Assembly: GCF_018128905.1 (NCBI RefSeq)
Contig: NZ_CP063808.1
Span: 4,402,001 to 4,466,000 of the forward strand
Source: Streptomyces sp. A2-16
Lineage (GTDB): Bacteria; Actinomycetota; Actinomycetes; Streptomycetales; Streptomycetaceae
Reading direction: 5' to 3'
DNA: 64,000 bases
In this document: positions 8,076 to 16,129 of the stretch, piece by piece
Layout of the letters: each line of letters begins with the position of its first letter
Numbering within the stretch: position 1 is the first letter of the stretch
The notes under the pieces: model-generated
What the model saw: only the letters and a program-made list of their open reading frames with translations
Database searches by the model: none
Told to the model about the DNA's origin: nothing
Position numbers and translations under genes: made by a program

Positions 8076-8579
8076 TCAGTCGCGGTCGTCGTCGCTGTGG
8101 TCGGGGTCGAGGGCGTGCAGGATGCGCCGGCCGATGGTGGAGAGCTGTTTGACCTGCGCCTTGGTCAACGGGTCGAACACCAGGCGGCGCACTTCGGCGA
8201 CGTGGCCAGGAGCGGCGCTGACGATCTTCTCGTATCCCTCGTCGGTCAGCGTGGCCAGGGTGTACCGGCCGTCGGCCGGATCAGGGCGGCGGTGGACGTA
8301 TCCCTTGCGTTCGAGGCGGGCCACGACCTGGGAGAGGCGGGAAAGCGAGCCCTCGGCGTACGAGGCGAGCGCGCTCATGCGCAGTTCCCGTTGCGGCGAC
8401 TCCGACAGCGCTGCCATCACCCCGTACTCGAAGTGCGTCAGCCCTTCCTCGCGCAGTTGCGTGTCGAGCCCGTGTTCCAGCCGCCGCATGATGCCGACCA
8501 GGCCGAGCCAGGCCCGGCGTTCCTCCTCGTCAAGCCAGCGGGGAGCCTCGTCAGCCGGGGTGTTCGTCATGCCCTCCAC
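8076..8579 (-). CDS. MarR-family transcriptional regulator
   Basis: 167 residues with the winged-helix layout: LDTQLREEGLTHFEYGVMAAL, recognition segment MSALASYAEGSLSRLSQVVARLE, and wing KGYVHRRPDPADGRYTLATLT. It starts at GTG 8579 or ATG 8570; the GGAGGG lies too close to the ATG to choose firmly. It is divergent from the NmrA-like gene, and the region between carries repeated GCTTGAAGT sites, so it most likely controls itself and 8719-9327. No conserved redox cysteine is seen in it. Confidence 0.92.
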   Translation of the reverse strand: MEGMTNTPADEAPRWLDEEERRAWLGLVGIMRRLEHGLDTQLREEGLTHFEYGVMAALSESPQRELRMSALASYAEGSLSRLSQVVARLERKGYVHRRPDPADGRYTLATLTDEGYEKIVSAAPGHVAEVRRLVFDPLTKAQVKQLSTIGRRILHALDPDHSDDDRD

Positions 8580-8595
8580 TGTACCGATGCTTCAC

Positions 8596-8672
8596 GCTTG
8601 AAGTGAATCCGCCTCGCATTCACTTGAAGCTTGAAGTCATTGTCGCTAGTTTTGAGTTAACGCTTGAAGTCA
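8596..8672. promoter_or_regulatory. Operator array: three GCTTGAAGT sites spaced exactly 33 bp
   Basis: GCTTGAAGT occurs at 8596, 8629 and 8662, that is, in phase every 33 bp (about three helical turns). Inside it an inverted repeat, AAGTGAAT (8601-8608) and ATTCACTT (8618-8625), is also present. The position between divergent MarR and NmrA-like starts supports MarR binding. Confidence 0.6.
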
Positions 8673-8718
8673 CTGCCCGGGGTTTCCGTGCAGCATCGAA
8701 CCCTTGAGGAGTCCTCCC

Positions 8719-9327
8719 GTGAAGCTGCTTGTACTCGGTGCCACCGGTGCCACCGGGCGCCTCGTCGTCGACCAGGCCCTGGCCGCGGGCCACACCGTGC
8801 GCGCGCTCGTCCGCTCACCCCGGAAGCTGGATGCCCGACCCGGTCTCGAGGTGGTTGCGGGGCAGGCCACCGACGCCGGTGACGTCACGCAGGCCATGAC
8901 GGGCGTCGGCGCGGTGGTCAGCACGCTCGGCGCCACCGGCGGAACCGTCATCACCGACGCCACACGCGCCGTCATATCCGGTGCCACCACCACCGGCGTC
9001 ACCCGGTTCGTGGAGCTTTCCTCCTTCGCCGTGCTGCGCGAGCGTCTGAGCGCGCCCGCCAAGCTCATGTCCAGCACGGCCATGGGCGCCATGGTCAAGG
9101 ACAAAGCGGCCGCCGAGGACGCGCTGCGCGCCAGCGACCTCGACTACACCCTCGTCCACGCCGTCCGCCTCACCAACGGCCCCGCCACAGGTGTCACCAA
9201 GCTGCTGCCCGGGTCGGCCACCCTGCGCATGGGCGACACCATCAGCCGCGCCGACGTCGCCGCATGGATGCTCACCGCGCTCAACGACACGACCACCAGC
9301 CGTCGTTCTGTCGTCATCGCCGGCTGA
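8719..9327 (+). CDS. NmrA-like / atypical SDR NAD(P)-binding protein
   Basis: 202 residues from GTG 8719, which has a GAGGAG site 7 bp upstream; the longer TTG start at 8704 overlaps that site and is rejected. The N-terminal Rossmann motif is VLGATGATGRLV, followed by ALVRSPRKLD and FVELSSFAVL. It lacks the YxxxK of classical SDRs, as usual for NmrA-type and flavin-reductase-like NAD(P)H-binding proteins. Likely a redox sensor or a small oxidoreductase. Probable MarR target. Confidence 0.85.
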   Translation: MKLLVLGATGATGRLVVDQALAAGHTVRALVRSPRKLDARPGLEVVAGQATDAGDVTQAMTGVGAVVSTLGATGGTVITDATRAVISGATTTGVTRFVELSSFAVLRERLSAPAKLMSSTAMGAMVKDKAAAEDALRASDLDYTLVHAVRLTNGPATGVTKLLPGSATLRMGDTISRADVAAWMLTALNDTTTSRRSVVIAG

Positions 9328-9376
9328 CCCGACTCCGTTCCTCCGTCTCCTCCCCACCCGAATCCGGAGAATCACC

Positions 9377-9817
9377 ATGAGCCACCAGCTCGCCACCCGC
9401 CCGGCGCGCCCCGGCGCCCTCGTCGTCACCGGCGGTCTGATCGGCACCGCTGCCGTCGCCGTCGCCGTCAACGCCATCGTCGCCGCGATAGCCCACGCCG
9501 CCGGCGCCTCGGACGACTTCCAGCCCCTCCAGCTCTCCGCCTACGCCCCCCTCACCGTTTTCGGCGCTCTGGCCGCCGCTGCCGCCTGGGCGATCATTCG
9601 CGCACGCTCGGCACGCCCGGCCCGGCTGTTGCGCACGCTCGTGCCCGTCGTCCTGATCGTCAGCCTGGTCCCGGACATCATGGTCGGCATTTCCGACAGC
9701 CGGACCGGCACCAGTTGGGGTGCTGTCATCGCCTTGATGGTCATGCACGTCGTTGTCGCCGCCGTCGCCGTCCCCGCCTACCGGCGACTCCTGCCTCTCC
9801 CCGCCACCCAGGACTGA
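9377..9817 (+). CDS. DUF6069-type integral membrane protein
   Basis: 146 residues from ATG 9377 (CCGGAGA upstream). Four hydrophobic segments: about 15-36, 53-73, 85-103 and 112-130. The pattern of a first helix ending in AVNAIVAAI, then SAYAPLTVFG, matches the actinobacterial DUF6069 family of unknown function. It follows the NmrA-like gene by 49 bp and is probably cotranscribed. Confidence 0.7.
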   Translation: MSHQLATRPARPGALVVTGGLIGTAAVAVAVNAIVAAIAHAAGASDDFQPLQLSAYAPLTVFGALAAAAAWAIIRARSARPARLLRTLVPVVLIVSLVPDIMVGISDSRTGTSWGAVIALMVMHVVVAAVAVPAYRRLLPLPATQD

Positions 9818-9906
9818 CCATGCATCCCGCCCGGTCCCAGGCAGCCCCATCCTTTCATGTCTCCCTTCCCGTGCAGCCGCATCCGCGCCCTTCCGAGAAA
9901 AGTGCG

Positions 9907-10941
9907 ATGAGCCATATGGAAATCTCCACAGCAGTCCCTACGGCAACCCTTCTGAAGCACCGGTCAGGACTTGCGGCGTTGATCGCGGCGGCGGCCGTCC
10001 TCGCCTCGGCGCCGTACGCCTCCGCAGTGACACATCAGGAGTCAGCCAAGCCGGTCGTCGCCGACGTGAGAACTCTCGCCGCACTCGACTTCACCGCGGG
10101 CGACTCCCCGGAGAACTTCATTGTCAACCCGGACAATTCGCTGACCGTCTCCACTCTGGGCGGGCACACTGCGGCGGGCGAGCGCCCCGCACTGTTGCGG
10201 ATCGACCCGTCCGGGCGCAGCACGGTGATCGTGGCGGGGCAGCCGGGCGACGCCTTCAGCGGCATCGCGCGCGACCGTGACGGCACCACCTATTACAACG
10301 TGGTCTCTGATGACGCCTCCCGGGCCGGCGTATGGGAGCTGCCTCCGGGCGGCGCCCCTCGCCGCGTCGCCGCTCTGCCCACCGACGGACTCCCCAACGG
10401 CCTGGCCCTCGACCCTGCCGGGCGCACCCTGTACGTGGCCGACAGCAACAAGGGCACTGTCTGGGCCGTCCCGACATCCGGCGGAAAGGCGACCGCCTGG
10501 CTGACCGACCCCGCCCTCGCGCCCGACCCGTCCGTCCCGTTCGGCGCGAACGGGCTTCGCTTCCACAGAGGCGCCGTCTGGGTCTCCAACCTCGCGAAGG
10601 GCACCCTGCTGCGGATCCCCGTCACCGCCAGCGGAGCCCCGGGCCGGATCCACACCGTGACCAACGGCCTCCCCGGCGTTGACGACTTCAACTTTCTCAA
10701 CGACCGCTCCGACGTGGTGTTCGCCGCGCAGAACGGCCTCAACCAGGTCGCGGTCGTCCACCCCGACGGGGCCACCGAGACCGTCCTGACCGCCTCGGAC
10801 GGCCTCGCTTCACCCACCTCCGTCGCGGTACGCGGAAACCGGCTCTACATCACTGACGCCGGTTTCGCCGAGCCGCACGAAGCGAAGGTGCAGCGCGGAA
10901 CGATCAACCTCGCCGGACTGAACTGCGGCCCGGCCTCCTGA
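9907..10941 (+). CDS. Exported SMP-30/NHL-type beta-propeller protein
   Basis: 344 residues. The signal peptide spans about 1-40 (GLAALIAAAAVLASAPYASA). The mature part has repeating blades: GIARDRDGTTYYNV, LPNGLALDPAGRTLYVADS, GANGLRFHRGAVWVSNL, and SVAVRGNRLYITDAGF. It resembles SMP-30/gluconolactonase-like propellers; whether it is an enzyme (lactonase) or a scaffold is unknown. Third gene of the MarR-linked block. It ends just before a strong hairpin. Confidence 0.8.
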   Translation: MSHMEISTAVPTATLLKHRSGLAALIAAAAVLASAPYASAVTHQESAKPVVADVRTLAALDFTAGDSPENFIVNPDNSLTVSTLGGHTAAGERPALLRIDPSGRSTVIVAGQPGDAFSGIARDRDGTTYYNVVSDDASRAGVWELPPGGAPRRVAALPTDGLPNGLALDPAGRTLYVADSNKGTVWAVPTSGGKATAWLTDPALAPDPSVPFGANGLRFHRGAVWVSNLAKGTLLRIPVTASGAPGRIHTVTNGLPGVDDFNFLNDRSDVVFAAQNGLNQVAVVHPDGATETVLTASDGLASPTSVAVRGNRLYITDAGFAEPHEAKVQRGTINLAGLNCGPAS

Positions 10942-10944
10942 ACC

Positions 10945-10990
10945 TGCCGGAATCCGGGGCGGGCCGCAGCGCCCGCCCCGGATTCCGGCA
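10945..10990. terminator. Perfect 20-bp hairpin, bidirectional terminator
   Basis: Arms 10945-10964 and 10971-10990 are perfectly complementary with loop CGCAGC. It lies between the convergent propeller gene and esterase gene. No T tract, as is common in high-GC hosts. Confidence 0.85.
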
Positions 10991-11069
10991 GCCAGGTGCA
11001 GTCACGGAGGCGAGTCACGGAGGGGGCGGCGGAGCGCGGCCGATGCCGTCGTCGTAGCGCCGTGGCGGG

Positions 11070-12083
11070 TCAGGCGTTCCAAGGGTCCGTTCGCAGATGG
11101 CGGTCGAAGAAGCGCTCGATCAGCTGGGGGGTCAGCCGCACGGAGCGCTCGGCGTCCGGGAAGCGTGAGGATCGTACCGTCGCCGTCATGGGGTTCAGTT
11201 CCCAGGCGCCGGTGTTGAGGAGGCCGTGGTCGGCGCCGTGCACCAGCAGCAGATGGGATTCGGCGCCCGCGGCGACCAGGGTGTCGTGGAGGCGGCGGCT
11301 CTGGGCCGGGCCGATGAGCAGGTCGGCGTCGCCGTGCAGGAGCAGCACGGGCGGCACCCGCGGGTGGGCCTGCCGGACCGGGCTGGCCTCGACCGCGGCG
11401 GCGGCCCGGTCCGACGGCGGGCCGCCCAGCAGACCCCACGCCGGATCGGAGGGGTCCACGCCCAGCATTCCACCGGGCAGCGCGTCCTCATTGAGCCGGA
11501 GCAGGTCGGTCGGGGGATAGCCCGCCACCACCGCGCGTACGCCGGGCACGCGGGGGGAACCGTCGGCGTCGGTGGCGAAGGCCGTGAGCAGTGCGAGGTG
11601 CGCGCCGGACGAGCTGCCCCACAGGCCGATCGACGCCGGGTCCAGGCCGTAGGTGCCCGCAAGGGCGTGCAGGTGGTCCAACGCGTCCTGGACGTCGTGC
11701 AGTTGCGCGGGCCAGACGTCGACCTCGGAGGAGCGGTACTCGATGTCCGCCATGGCGTATCCGCGTTCGGCGAAGAGCCTGGGCAAGTGGGGTCCGTAGC
11801 CCCGGCGTTGATGCCGCCAGCCGCCACCCGGCAGCCATACGATCACGGGGGTGGGGGCCGGCGCGGACGACGTCGGCAGGTACAGATCCATCCGCAGGTC
11901 CGCGCCCGGTGCCGCGCCGTAGGAGATGTCGCGCACCACCCGGACGGACGTCGGGTCGACCCTCTCGGGCGGGAGCGGTGCCCGGCTGAGCCCTTCCATG
12001 AAGCGGCCCATGACCGCGGCGTTGTTCGCCGCCACGGCCGTCGGGTCGAAGGTGTGCGGCTGCTGTGAGGTCTCACTGGTCAA
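11070..12083 (-). CDS. Alpha/beta hydrolase, esterase of the hormone-sensitive-lipase-like type
   Basis: Hydrolyses a carboxylic ester; substrate unknown. Visible catalytic parts: oxyanion motif LPGGGWRHQ, nucleophile elbow GLWGSSSGAHLAL, acid GDADLLIG and histidine HGADHGLL. About 337 residues from TTG 12083, which overlaps the stop of the upstream DUF59 gene; ATG 12011 is the alternative. The open frame to 12233 lies within the DUF59 gene and is rejected. Last gene of a run of overlapping minus-strand genes that starts with the GMC oxidoreductase. Confidence 0.82.
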   Translation of the reverse strand: MTSETSQQPHTFDPTAVAANNAAVMGRFMEGLSRAPLPPERVDPTSVRVVRDISYGAAPGADLRMDLYLPTSSAPAPTPVIVWLPGGGWRHQRRGYGPHLPRLFAERGYAMADIEYRSSEVDVWPAQLHDVQDALDHLHALAGTYGLDPASIGLWGSSSGAHLALLTAFATDADGSPRVPGVRAVVAGYPPTDLLRLNEDALPGGMLGVDPSDPAWGLLGGPPSDRAAAAVEASPVRQAHPRVPPVLLLHGDADLLIGPAQSRRLHDTLVAAGAESHLLLVHGADHGLLNTGAWELNPMTATVRSSRFPDAERSVRLTPQLIERFFDRHLRTDPWNA

Positions 12084-12471
12084 CGGCTGGTCCTGTCCTG
12101 GCCATGGCGAGAAGGGGGAGGGTGCGACGCTTGTGTGCACGGTGTTCGTCGAGCCGTTGCCGGTAGTGCGGTGCGAGCCTGTCCGGGGTCCAGTCGAAGT
12201 CGTCCGCCAGCCGTACGTCCACTGCGGAGACACCGGGCAGAGCGGTGAGCCGGACCTGGGCCTCGGTCGCGAACGAGCCGATGAGCACGCAGCTCGGCTC
12301 GGTCACGCCGACGGTGACCGCGATGCGCTGGCCGCCGGCGCCGTCGTCCTGTACGCGAACGTCACCGACGAGTCCCATGTCGTCGAGTCCGGCGGGGACT
12401 CCCGCGGTGATGCTGCACGGATCGAGGATCTCGTTGAGCGTCGCGCGGACCTGGGTTTCCGTGACCGTCAT
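12073..12471 (-). CDS. MIP18/DUF59 (PaaD/SufT-like) iron-sulfur assembly-type protein
   Basis: 132 residues. It begins with the family helix VRATLNEILDPCS, then GLVGDVRVQDD and TEPSCVLIGSF with the conserved cysteine, and LTALPGVSAVDVRL. The family helps mature Fe-S or di-iron oxygenases (PaaD, SufT). In a catabolic operon, a local maturation factor for the Rieske proteins is a reasonable inference. Coupled by ATGA to the amidohydrolase. Confidence 0.82.
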   Translation of the reverse strand: MTVTETQVRATLNEILDPCSITAGVPAGLDDMGLVGDVRVQDDGAGGQRIAVTVGVTEPSCVLIGSFATEAQVRLTALPGVSAVDVRLADDFDWTPDRLAPHYRQRLDEHRAHKRRTLPLLAMARTGPAVDQ

Positions 12472-13544
12472 CGGGCACCGGCCAGTACGTCGTCGACCGG
12501 GGCGACGCGTCCGCCCCACGGCTGTTGGAGTTCGGTGGTGTCGAACTCGTCGCCGCGGATGCGCGCGCGGAGGTCCTTCTCGTCGATGCCGTGCATCCGC
12601 AGGAAGTTGCGGCCGAGGATGTCGGCCTTGATCTCCTTGGTGAGTTCGGGCAGCCCGTACTCCTCGATCAGGTCACGGGGCATCTCGAAGTTCCAGAACG
12701 CCTCGATCGCCGGCCGGGGGTGGACGGCGTCGCAGCCGGTCGCCCAGATGATCCGCTCGGCGGCACCGGCCTGGAGGAAGGCACCCATCGCCTGGGCGAA
12801 GCGGCGGGGCGCGTAGACCGCCATGAAGGACGTGGCCTCCAGGTTGACCCATATGTTGCGGAAGGACTCCAGCTGAAGGGCCGTCTCCTCGACGAAGGCC
12901 ATGCCGCCGTGGACGACTTCGAAGGTGAGGTCGGGGAAGGCCAGCGCGGCGGCTTCCACGTCGCTCATCCCGAGGGCGGAGGTCGGCCCGGGCCCGACCG
13001 GGAGGGCCTTGTGGATGGCCACGACCTTCAGACCGTGCTGCCGGGCCCGCTCCAGCAGCGGGAAGCAGATCTCCGGGTCACCCATGTCCAGCGCGGTCAC
13101 CCGGCCCTCGACGACATCGATCGGATAGAGCTTGAGGGCGTTGACCCGGTGCTTCTCCACCAGCTCGTCCACCCGGTCCAGGGCGCCGGGGCGCAGCGGG
13201 GACACCGCGCCGTAGATCAGCACGCGCTCCGGCCACTTCTCGCGCATCTCCAGGCCGACGCCCAGCGCCGAGCCCCCGTCCCGGAAATGGCCGTAGATCG
13301 GCGTCTCGTGATAGGCGATCACGTCGGTCTGGCTCTCCGCGAGCAGGGCCCGGCCGATGATGTCCGCGCCCGCACCCTGCATGTAGGTGGAGCGTGCCAG
13401 GGTGTACTCGGGGCCGCTGACCCGCTTGTGCAGGCCGTAGAGATGCTCGCCGATGGCCGCCCCGATGTGCGGGTTGACGCAGTTCTCGGGCCGGAAGTTG
13501 TAGTTGTGGGCCACGCCCTCGACGACGAGGAAGTCCTCGATCAC
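12468..13544 (-). CDS. Amidohydrolase-2 (ACMSD-like TIM-barrel) metal-dependent hydrolase or decarboxylase
   Basis: 358 residues. Metal-site candidates: E9 and H13 in VVEGVAHNY, the histidine in VVAIHKALP, the histidine in EVVHGGMAF, and the aspartate in WATGCDAVHP. The pattern fits the amidohydrolase-2 clan, which holds aromatic acid decarboxylases (ACMSD, gamma-resorcylate and 2,3-dihydroxybenzoate decarboxylases) and lactonases. The first motif differs from the usual DxHxH. In this context a decarboxylase or ring-product hydrolase is likely. It is not the standard gamma-resorcylate decarboxylase sequence, so the substrate stays open. Confidence 0.78.
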   Translation of the reverse strand: MIEDFLVVEGVAHNYNFRPENCVNPHIGAAIGEHLYGLHKRVSGPEYTLARSTYMQGAGADIIGRALLAESQTDVIAYHETPIYGHFRDGGSALGVGLEMREKWPERVLIYGAVSPLRPGALDRVDELVEKHRVNALKLYPIDVVEGRVTALDMGDPEICFPLLERARQHGLKVVAIHKALPVGPGPTSALGMSDVEAAALAFPDLTFEVVHGGMAFVEETALQLESFRNIWVNLEATSFMAVYAPRRFAQAMGAFLQAGAAERIIWATGCDAVHPRPAIEAFWNFEMPRDLIEEYGLPELTKEIKADILGRNFLRMHGIDEKDLRARIRGDEFDTTELQQPWGGRVAPVDDVLAGAR

Positions 13545-13581
13545 GGTCGTTCTCCTTCGGTGTCACGCGTGGCGGAGGCGC

Positions 13582-14004
13582 TCACGCGGTCAGGTCCTTC
13601 AGGCCTTCCAGGGCGCGGGAGGCGAGTCGTTCGTCGGTCTCGGCGTCGGCTCCGCCGACGCCGACGGCACCGATGACCTCGCCGTCGTCCACGGTGATGG
13701 GCACCCCGCCCGGCACGGCGAGGAGGCCGGCGTCGACGTGGTGCACGGGCGCGACCGCCATCGCGGGTGACGCGGCGAAAGCGGCGAACTGCGAGGTCGG
13801 CACGCCGGTGACGGCGGCGGTGTAGGCCTTGCGGCGCGCGGTCTCGATCCCCATGGGGCCGACTCCGTCGTCGCTGAGCAGCACCTTGGTGATGCCGCTG
13901 CGGTTGACGACCGCCACGCAGATCCGCGCCCCCTCGGCCCGGGCCGCGTCCAGCGCGGTCTCGGCCGCCTTGTGCGCGATGGCGTACGACAGCGGTTCCC
14001 TCAT
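13582..14004 (-). CDS. GlcG/HbpS-like (DUF336) protein, copy B
   Basis: 140 residues, the same length as copy A at 7090-7512, sharing MREPLS, VAVVNRSGITKVLLSDDG, TARRKAYTAAVTGVPT, FAAFAASP and GAVGVGGAD. Its ATG overlaps the GMC stop by ATGA. One copy accompanies each oxygenase unit, suggesting a conserved functional pairing such as haem or cofactor binding. Confidence 0.88.
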   Translation of the reverse strand: MREPLSYAIAHKAAETALDAARAEGARICVAVVNRSGITKVLLSDDGVGPMGIETARRKAYTAAVTGVPTSQFAAFAASPAMAVAPVHHVDAGLLAVPGGVPITVDDGEVIGAVGVGGADAETDERLASRALEGLKDLTA

Positions 14005-15662
14005 CCGGCGGTCCTCTCCTGGAGCGGGGCACCGGAGGCTGCCGGGATCCCGCGGATCAGGTCCGAGGCCTTCTCCGCCACGGCGATGACGGTGGCGTTG
14101 ATGTTCGCGCCGGGCACGGTCGGCAGCACCGACGCGTCGACGACACGCAGTCCGTCGATGCCGCGCACCCGCAGCTCGGGGTCGACGACGGCGCTCTCGG
14201 AGGTTCCGATGGCGCACGTGCCGCAGGCGTGGTTGGCGGAGTAACCGGTCTCGCGCAGATAGCGCTCGAAGTCGGCGTCGGTGCGCACGTCGGAGCCCGG
14301 TGCGAGCTCCGCCCGGATCATCGGGGAGACCTCCGGGCTGCGCAGGAGGGCCAGCGTGGTGCGCACGGTCTCCCGCAGCGCGGCGACGTCCTCCGGCTCG
14401 GTGAGCAGGTTGAACGTGATCCGCGGCGGGGCGGCCGGGTCGGCGGAGCCCAGCCTGACCTCGCCGCGGCTGCGGGGGGTCGCGACGGCGTTGAGGGCCA
14501 CGCAGTGCCGGTCCTTCAGCGGCCGGATGCCGGGGAACCACGGCCGGGCGTCGAAACCGCCGGCCAGGATGCCGAGGAACCCGTCGGGACGGTCCAGGTC
14601 GGGGCGGGTGCGAATGTACGCCGAGAGGAACTCGGGCATCCCGGCCAGCGGACCGTTCCCCGTGAGCAGCCAGCGGAGCGCGCCCACCGCCGCGCGGTCG
14701 ACGCGCAGGTGCTCGTGGAAGGTCACCGGATCCCTGACGTCGAACAGCACGGGAGCCGCCGGGTGGTCCTGGAGGTTGGCGCCGACGCCGGCCAGGTCCG
14801 CCACCGGTTCGATGCCGTGCTCGCGCAGGTGATCCGCCGGTCCGATGCCCGAACGCATCAGCAGCTGCGGCGAGTTGTAGACACCCGCGCAGACCACGAC
14901 CTCGCGGGCCGCCCGGATCACCCGGCTCTGTCCGCCCTTCACGACACGGACGCCCGTCACGCGTCCCCGGTCGAGCACGAGCGTGTCCACCAGCACCCCG
15001 GTGAGCAGGGCGAGGCCGGGGCGTCGCCGCAGCGCGGGGCGCAGGTACGCGGCGGCGGTGCTGTGCCGTCGCCCGCGGTGGATGGCGTTCTCGACCTGGC
15101 CTGCTCCGGTGGGGTCCCCGCTCTGGGTGTCGTCGGGGAACCCGATGCCCAGCGATCGGGCGGCGCGGTCCAGACGGCGGCCGAAGGGACCTCGCCGGAC
15201 GGTGGTCGACACGGTGACGGGGCCGTACCCGCCGTGGTGCTCGGTGTCCCCGCGCCAGCTGCTCTCCGAGCGGCGGAAGTACGGCAGCAGGTCATCCCAA
15301 CCCCAGCCCGTCGCACCGGACTTGACCCAGTCGTCGTAGTCGAGGCGGTGCGCGCGGACATGGGTCGAGCCGTTGATCGATCCGGTGCCGCCGACCAGTC
15401 GGCCGCGCGGGACCGGGATACGCCTGCCGTTCAGGCCCGGCTCGGGCTCCGACTCGTAACCCCAGCCGATGTCCCTGCGTCCTGACAGCAGCCCGACCCC
15501 GAGGGGGAGTTGAACGAGCAGACCGCGGTCCGCGGGCGGGCCGGCCTCGATCAGCAGCACCCGTGTCCCGGGGTCCGCGGACAGGCGCGCGGCGAGGACG
15601 CAGCCGGCCGTGCCGGCGCCGACGACGACGTAGTCGTACTCGGCGCTGTGTCCGGTGCTCAT
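14001..15662 (-). CDS. GMC-family FAD oxidoreductase (choline dehydrogenase / alcohol oxidase type)
   Basis: Oxidises an alcohol to an aldehyde using FAD. It has 553 residues from ATG 15662 (AGGA 9 bp upstream), the usual GMC size. Motifs: ADP-binding VVVGAGTAGCVLAARLS near residue 12, GRLVGGTGSINGSTHVR (GMC signature 1), GVYNSPQLLMRSGIGP (signature 2), and C-terminal NHACGTCAIG plus GANINATVIAVAEK. First gene of the minus-strand run to 11070. A benzylic or other alcohol feeding the aldehyde dehydrogenase at 1797-3287 is a plausible substrate. Confidence 0.92.
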   Translation of the reverse strand: MSTGHSAEYDYVVVGAGTAGCVLAARLSADPGTRVLLIEAGPPADRGLLVQLPLGVGLLSGRRDIGWGYESEPEPGLNGRRIPVPRGRLVGGTGSINGSTHVRAHRLDYDDWVKSGATGWGWDDLLPYFRRSESSWRGDTEHHGGYGPVTVSTTVRRGPFGRRLDRAARSLGIGFPDDTQSGDPTGAGQVENAIHRGRRHSTAAAYLRPALRRRPGLALLTGVLVDTLVLDRGRVTGVRVVKGGQSRVIRAAREVVVCAGVYNSPQLLMRSGIGPADHLREHGIEPVADLAGVGANLQDHPAAPVLFDVRDPVTFHEHLRVDRAAVGALRWLLTGNGPLAGMPEFLSAYIRTRPDLDRPDGFLGILAGGFDARPWFPGIRPLKDRHCVALNAVATPRSRGEVRLGSADPAAPPRITFNLLTEPEDVAALRETVRTTLALLRSPEVSPMIRAELAPGSDVRTDADFERYLRETGYSANHACGTCAIGTSESAVVDPELRVRGIDGLRVVDASVLPTVPGANINATVIAVAEKASDLIRGIPAASGAPLQERTAG

Positions 15663-16129
15663 ACGGAGGGTCCTGCGCTGGGTCCCGACATCTCGTCTCC
15701 TTCGGCTCTGGAGCGAACGCGCGCTGGAGGAGCTGCGGGACATCGCGGGGAGGCGGTCGCCGGCTCGGCACGTTCTCAGGTGTTGTCGCGAGGTGCGGCT
15801 GGTCCGCGAGTGGGGCGTCACCTCGGTGCCGGGTCACCGTAACAAGGGTGTCCGCCGATCCGACAGGGGTCTGCAAGTAATTCATCAAAGCAGGTCGGCG
15901 CCATTGACAGTTTTTCATCAGAGCCGTACAACAGCATGAACGCCTCAGGGGCGCACACCGCTCGAGGTGCCCGTCCGCCCCTGTCCGAGCGTGCCGGAAG
16001 AGCCGCCGCACGCTCGTGCCATGACGCCTCGCGACAGCGCGAAGCAGCCTCGACCGCGGGCCGTCCGACCCCTTCGAGCGGCCCTCGTACACGCGTCCCC
16101 ACTGCCTCAACGCCGAGGAGATGGTCCAC
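15663..16129. other. 467-bp divergent promoter region between the GMC run and Rieske unit 2
   Basis: No supported gene. It contains the promoter and operator-like repeat described at 15876-15932, and a long untranslated stretch to the Rieske start at 16130. Confidence 0.6.
15876..15932 (+). promoter_or_regulatory. Promoter for Rieske unit 2 with a 33-bp-spaced direct repeat
   Basis: TTGACA at 15904-15909, a 17-bp spacer and TACAAC at 15927-15932 form a vegetative-type promoter pointing at unit 2. Two copies of AGTNNTTCATCANAGC lie at 15876-15891 and 15909-15924, exactly 33 bp apart. The second fills the -35/-10 spacer, as an operator would. Confidence 0.5.

Noticed and set aside
8596..8672. 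CRISPR-like array because of regular 33-bp spacing
   Set aside because: Repeats are only 9 bp, three copies, in a divergent promoter, with no cas genes.
12468..13544. Calling the amidohydrolase gamma-resorcylate decarboxylase outright
   Set aside because: Although the pathway context is tempting, the first metal motif and general sequence differ from that enzyme as I know it.
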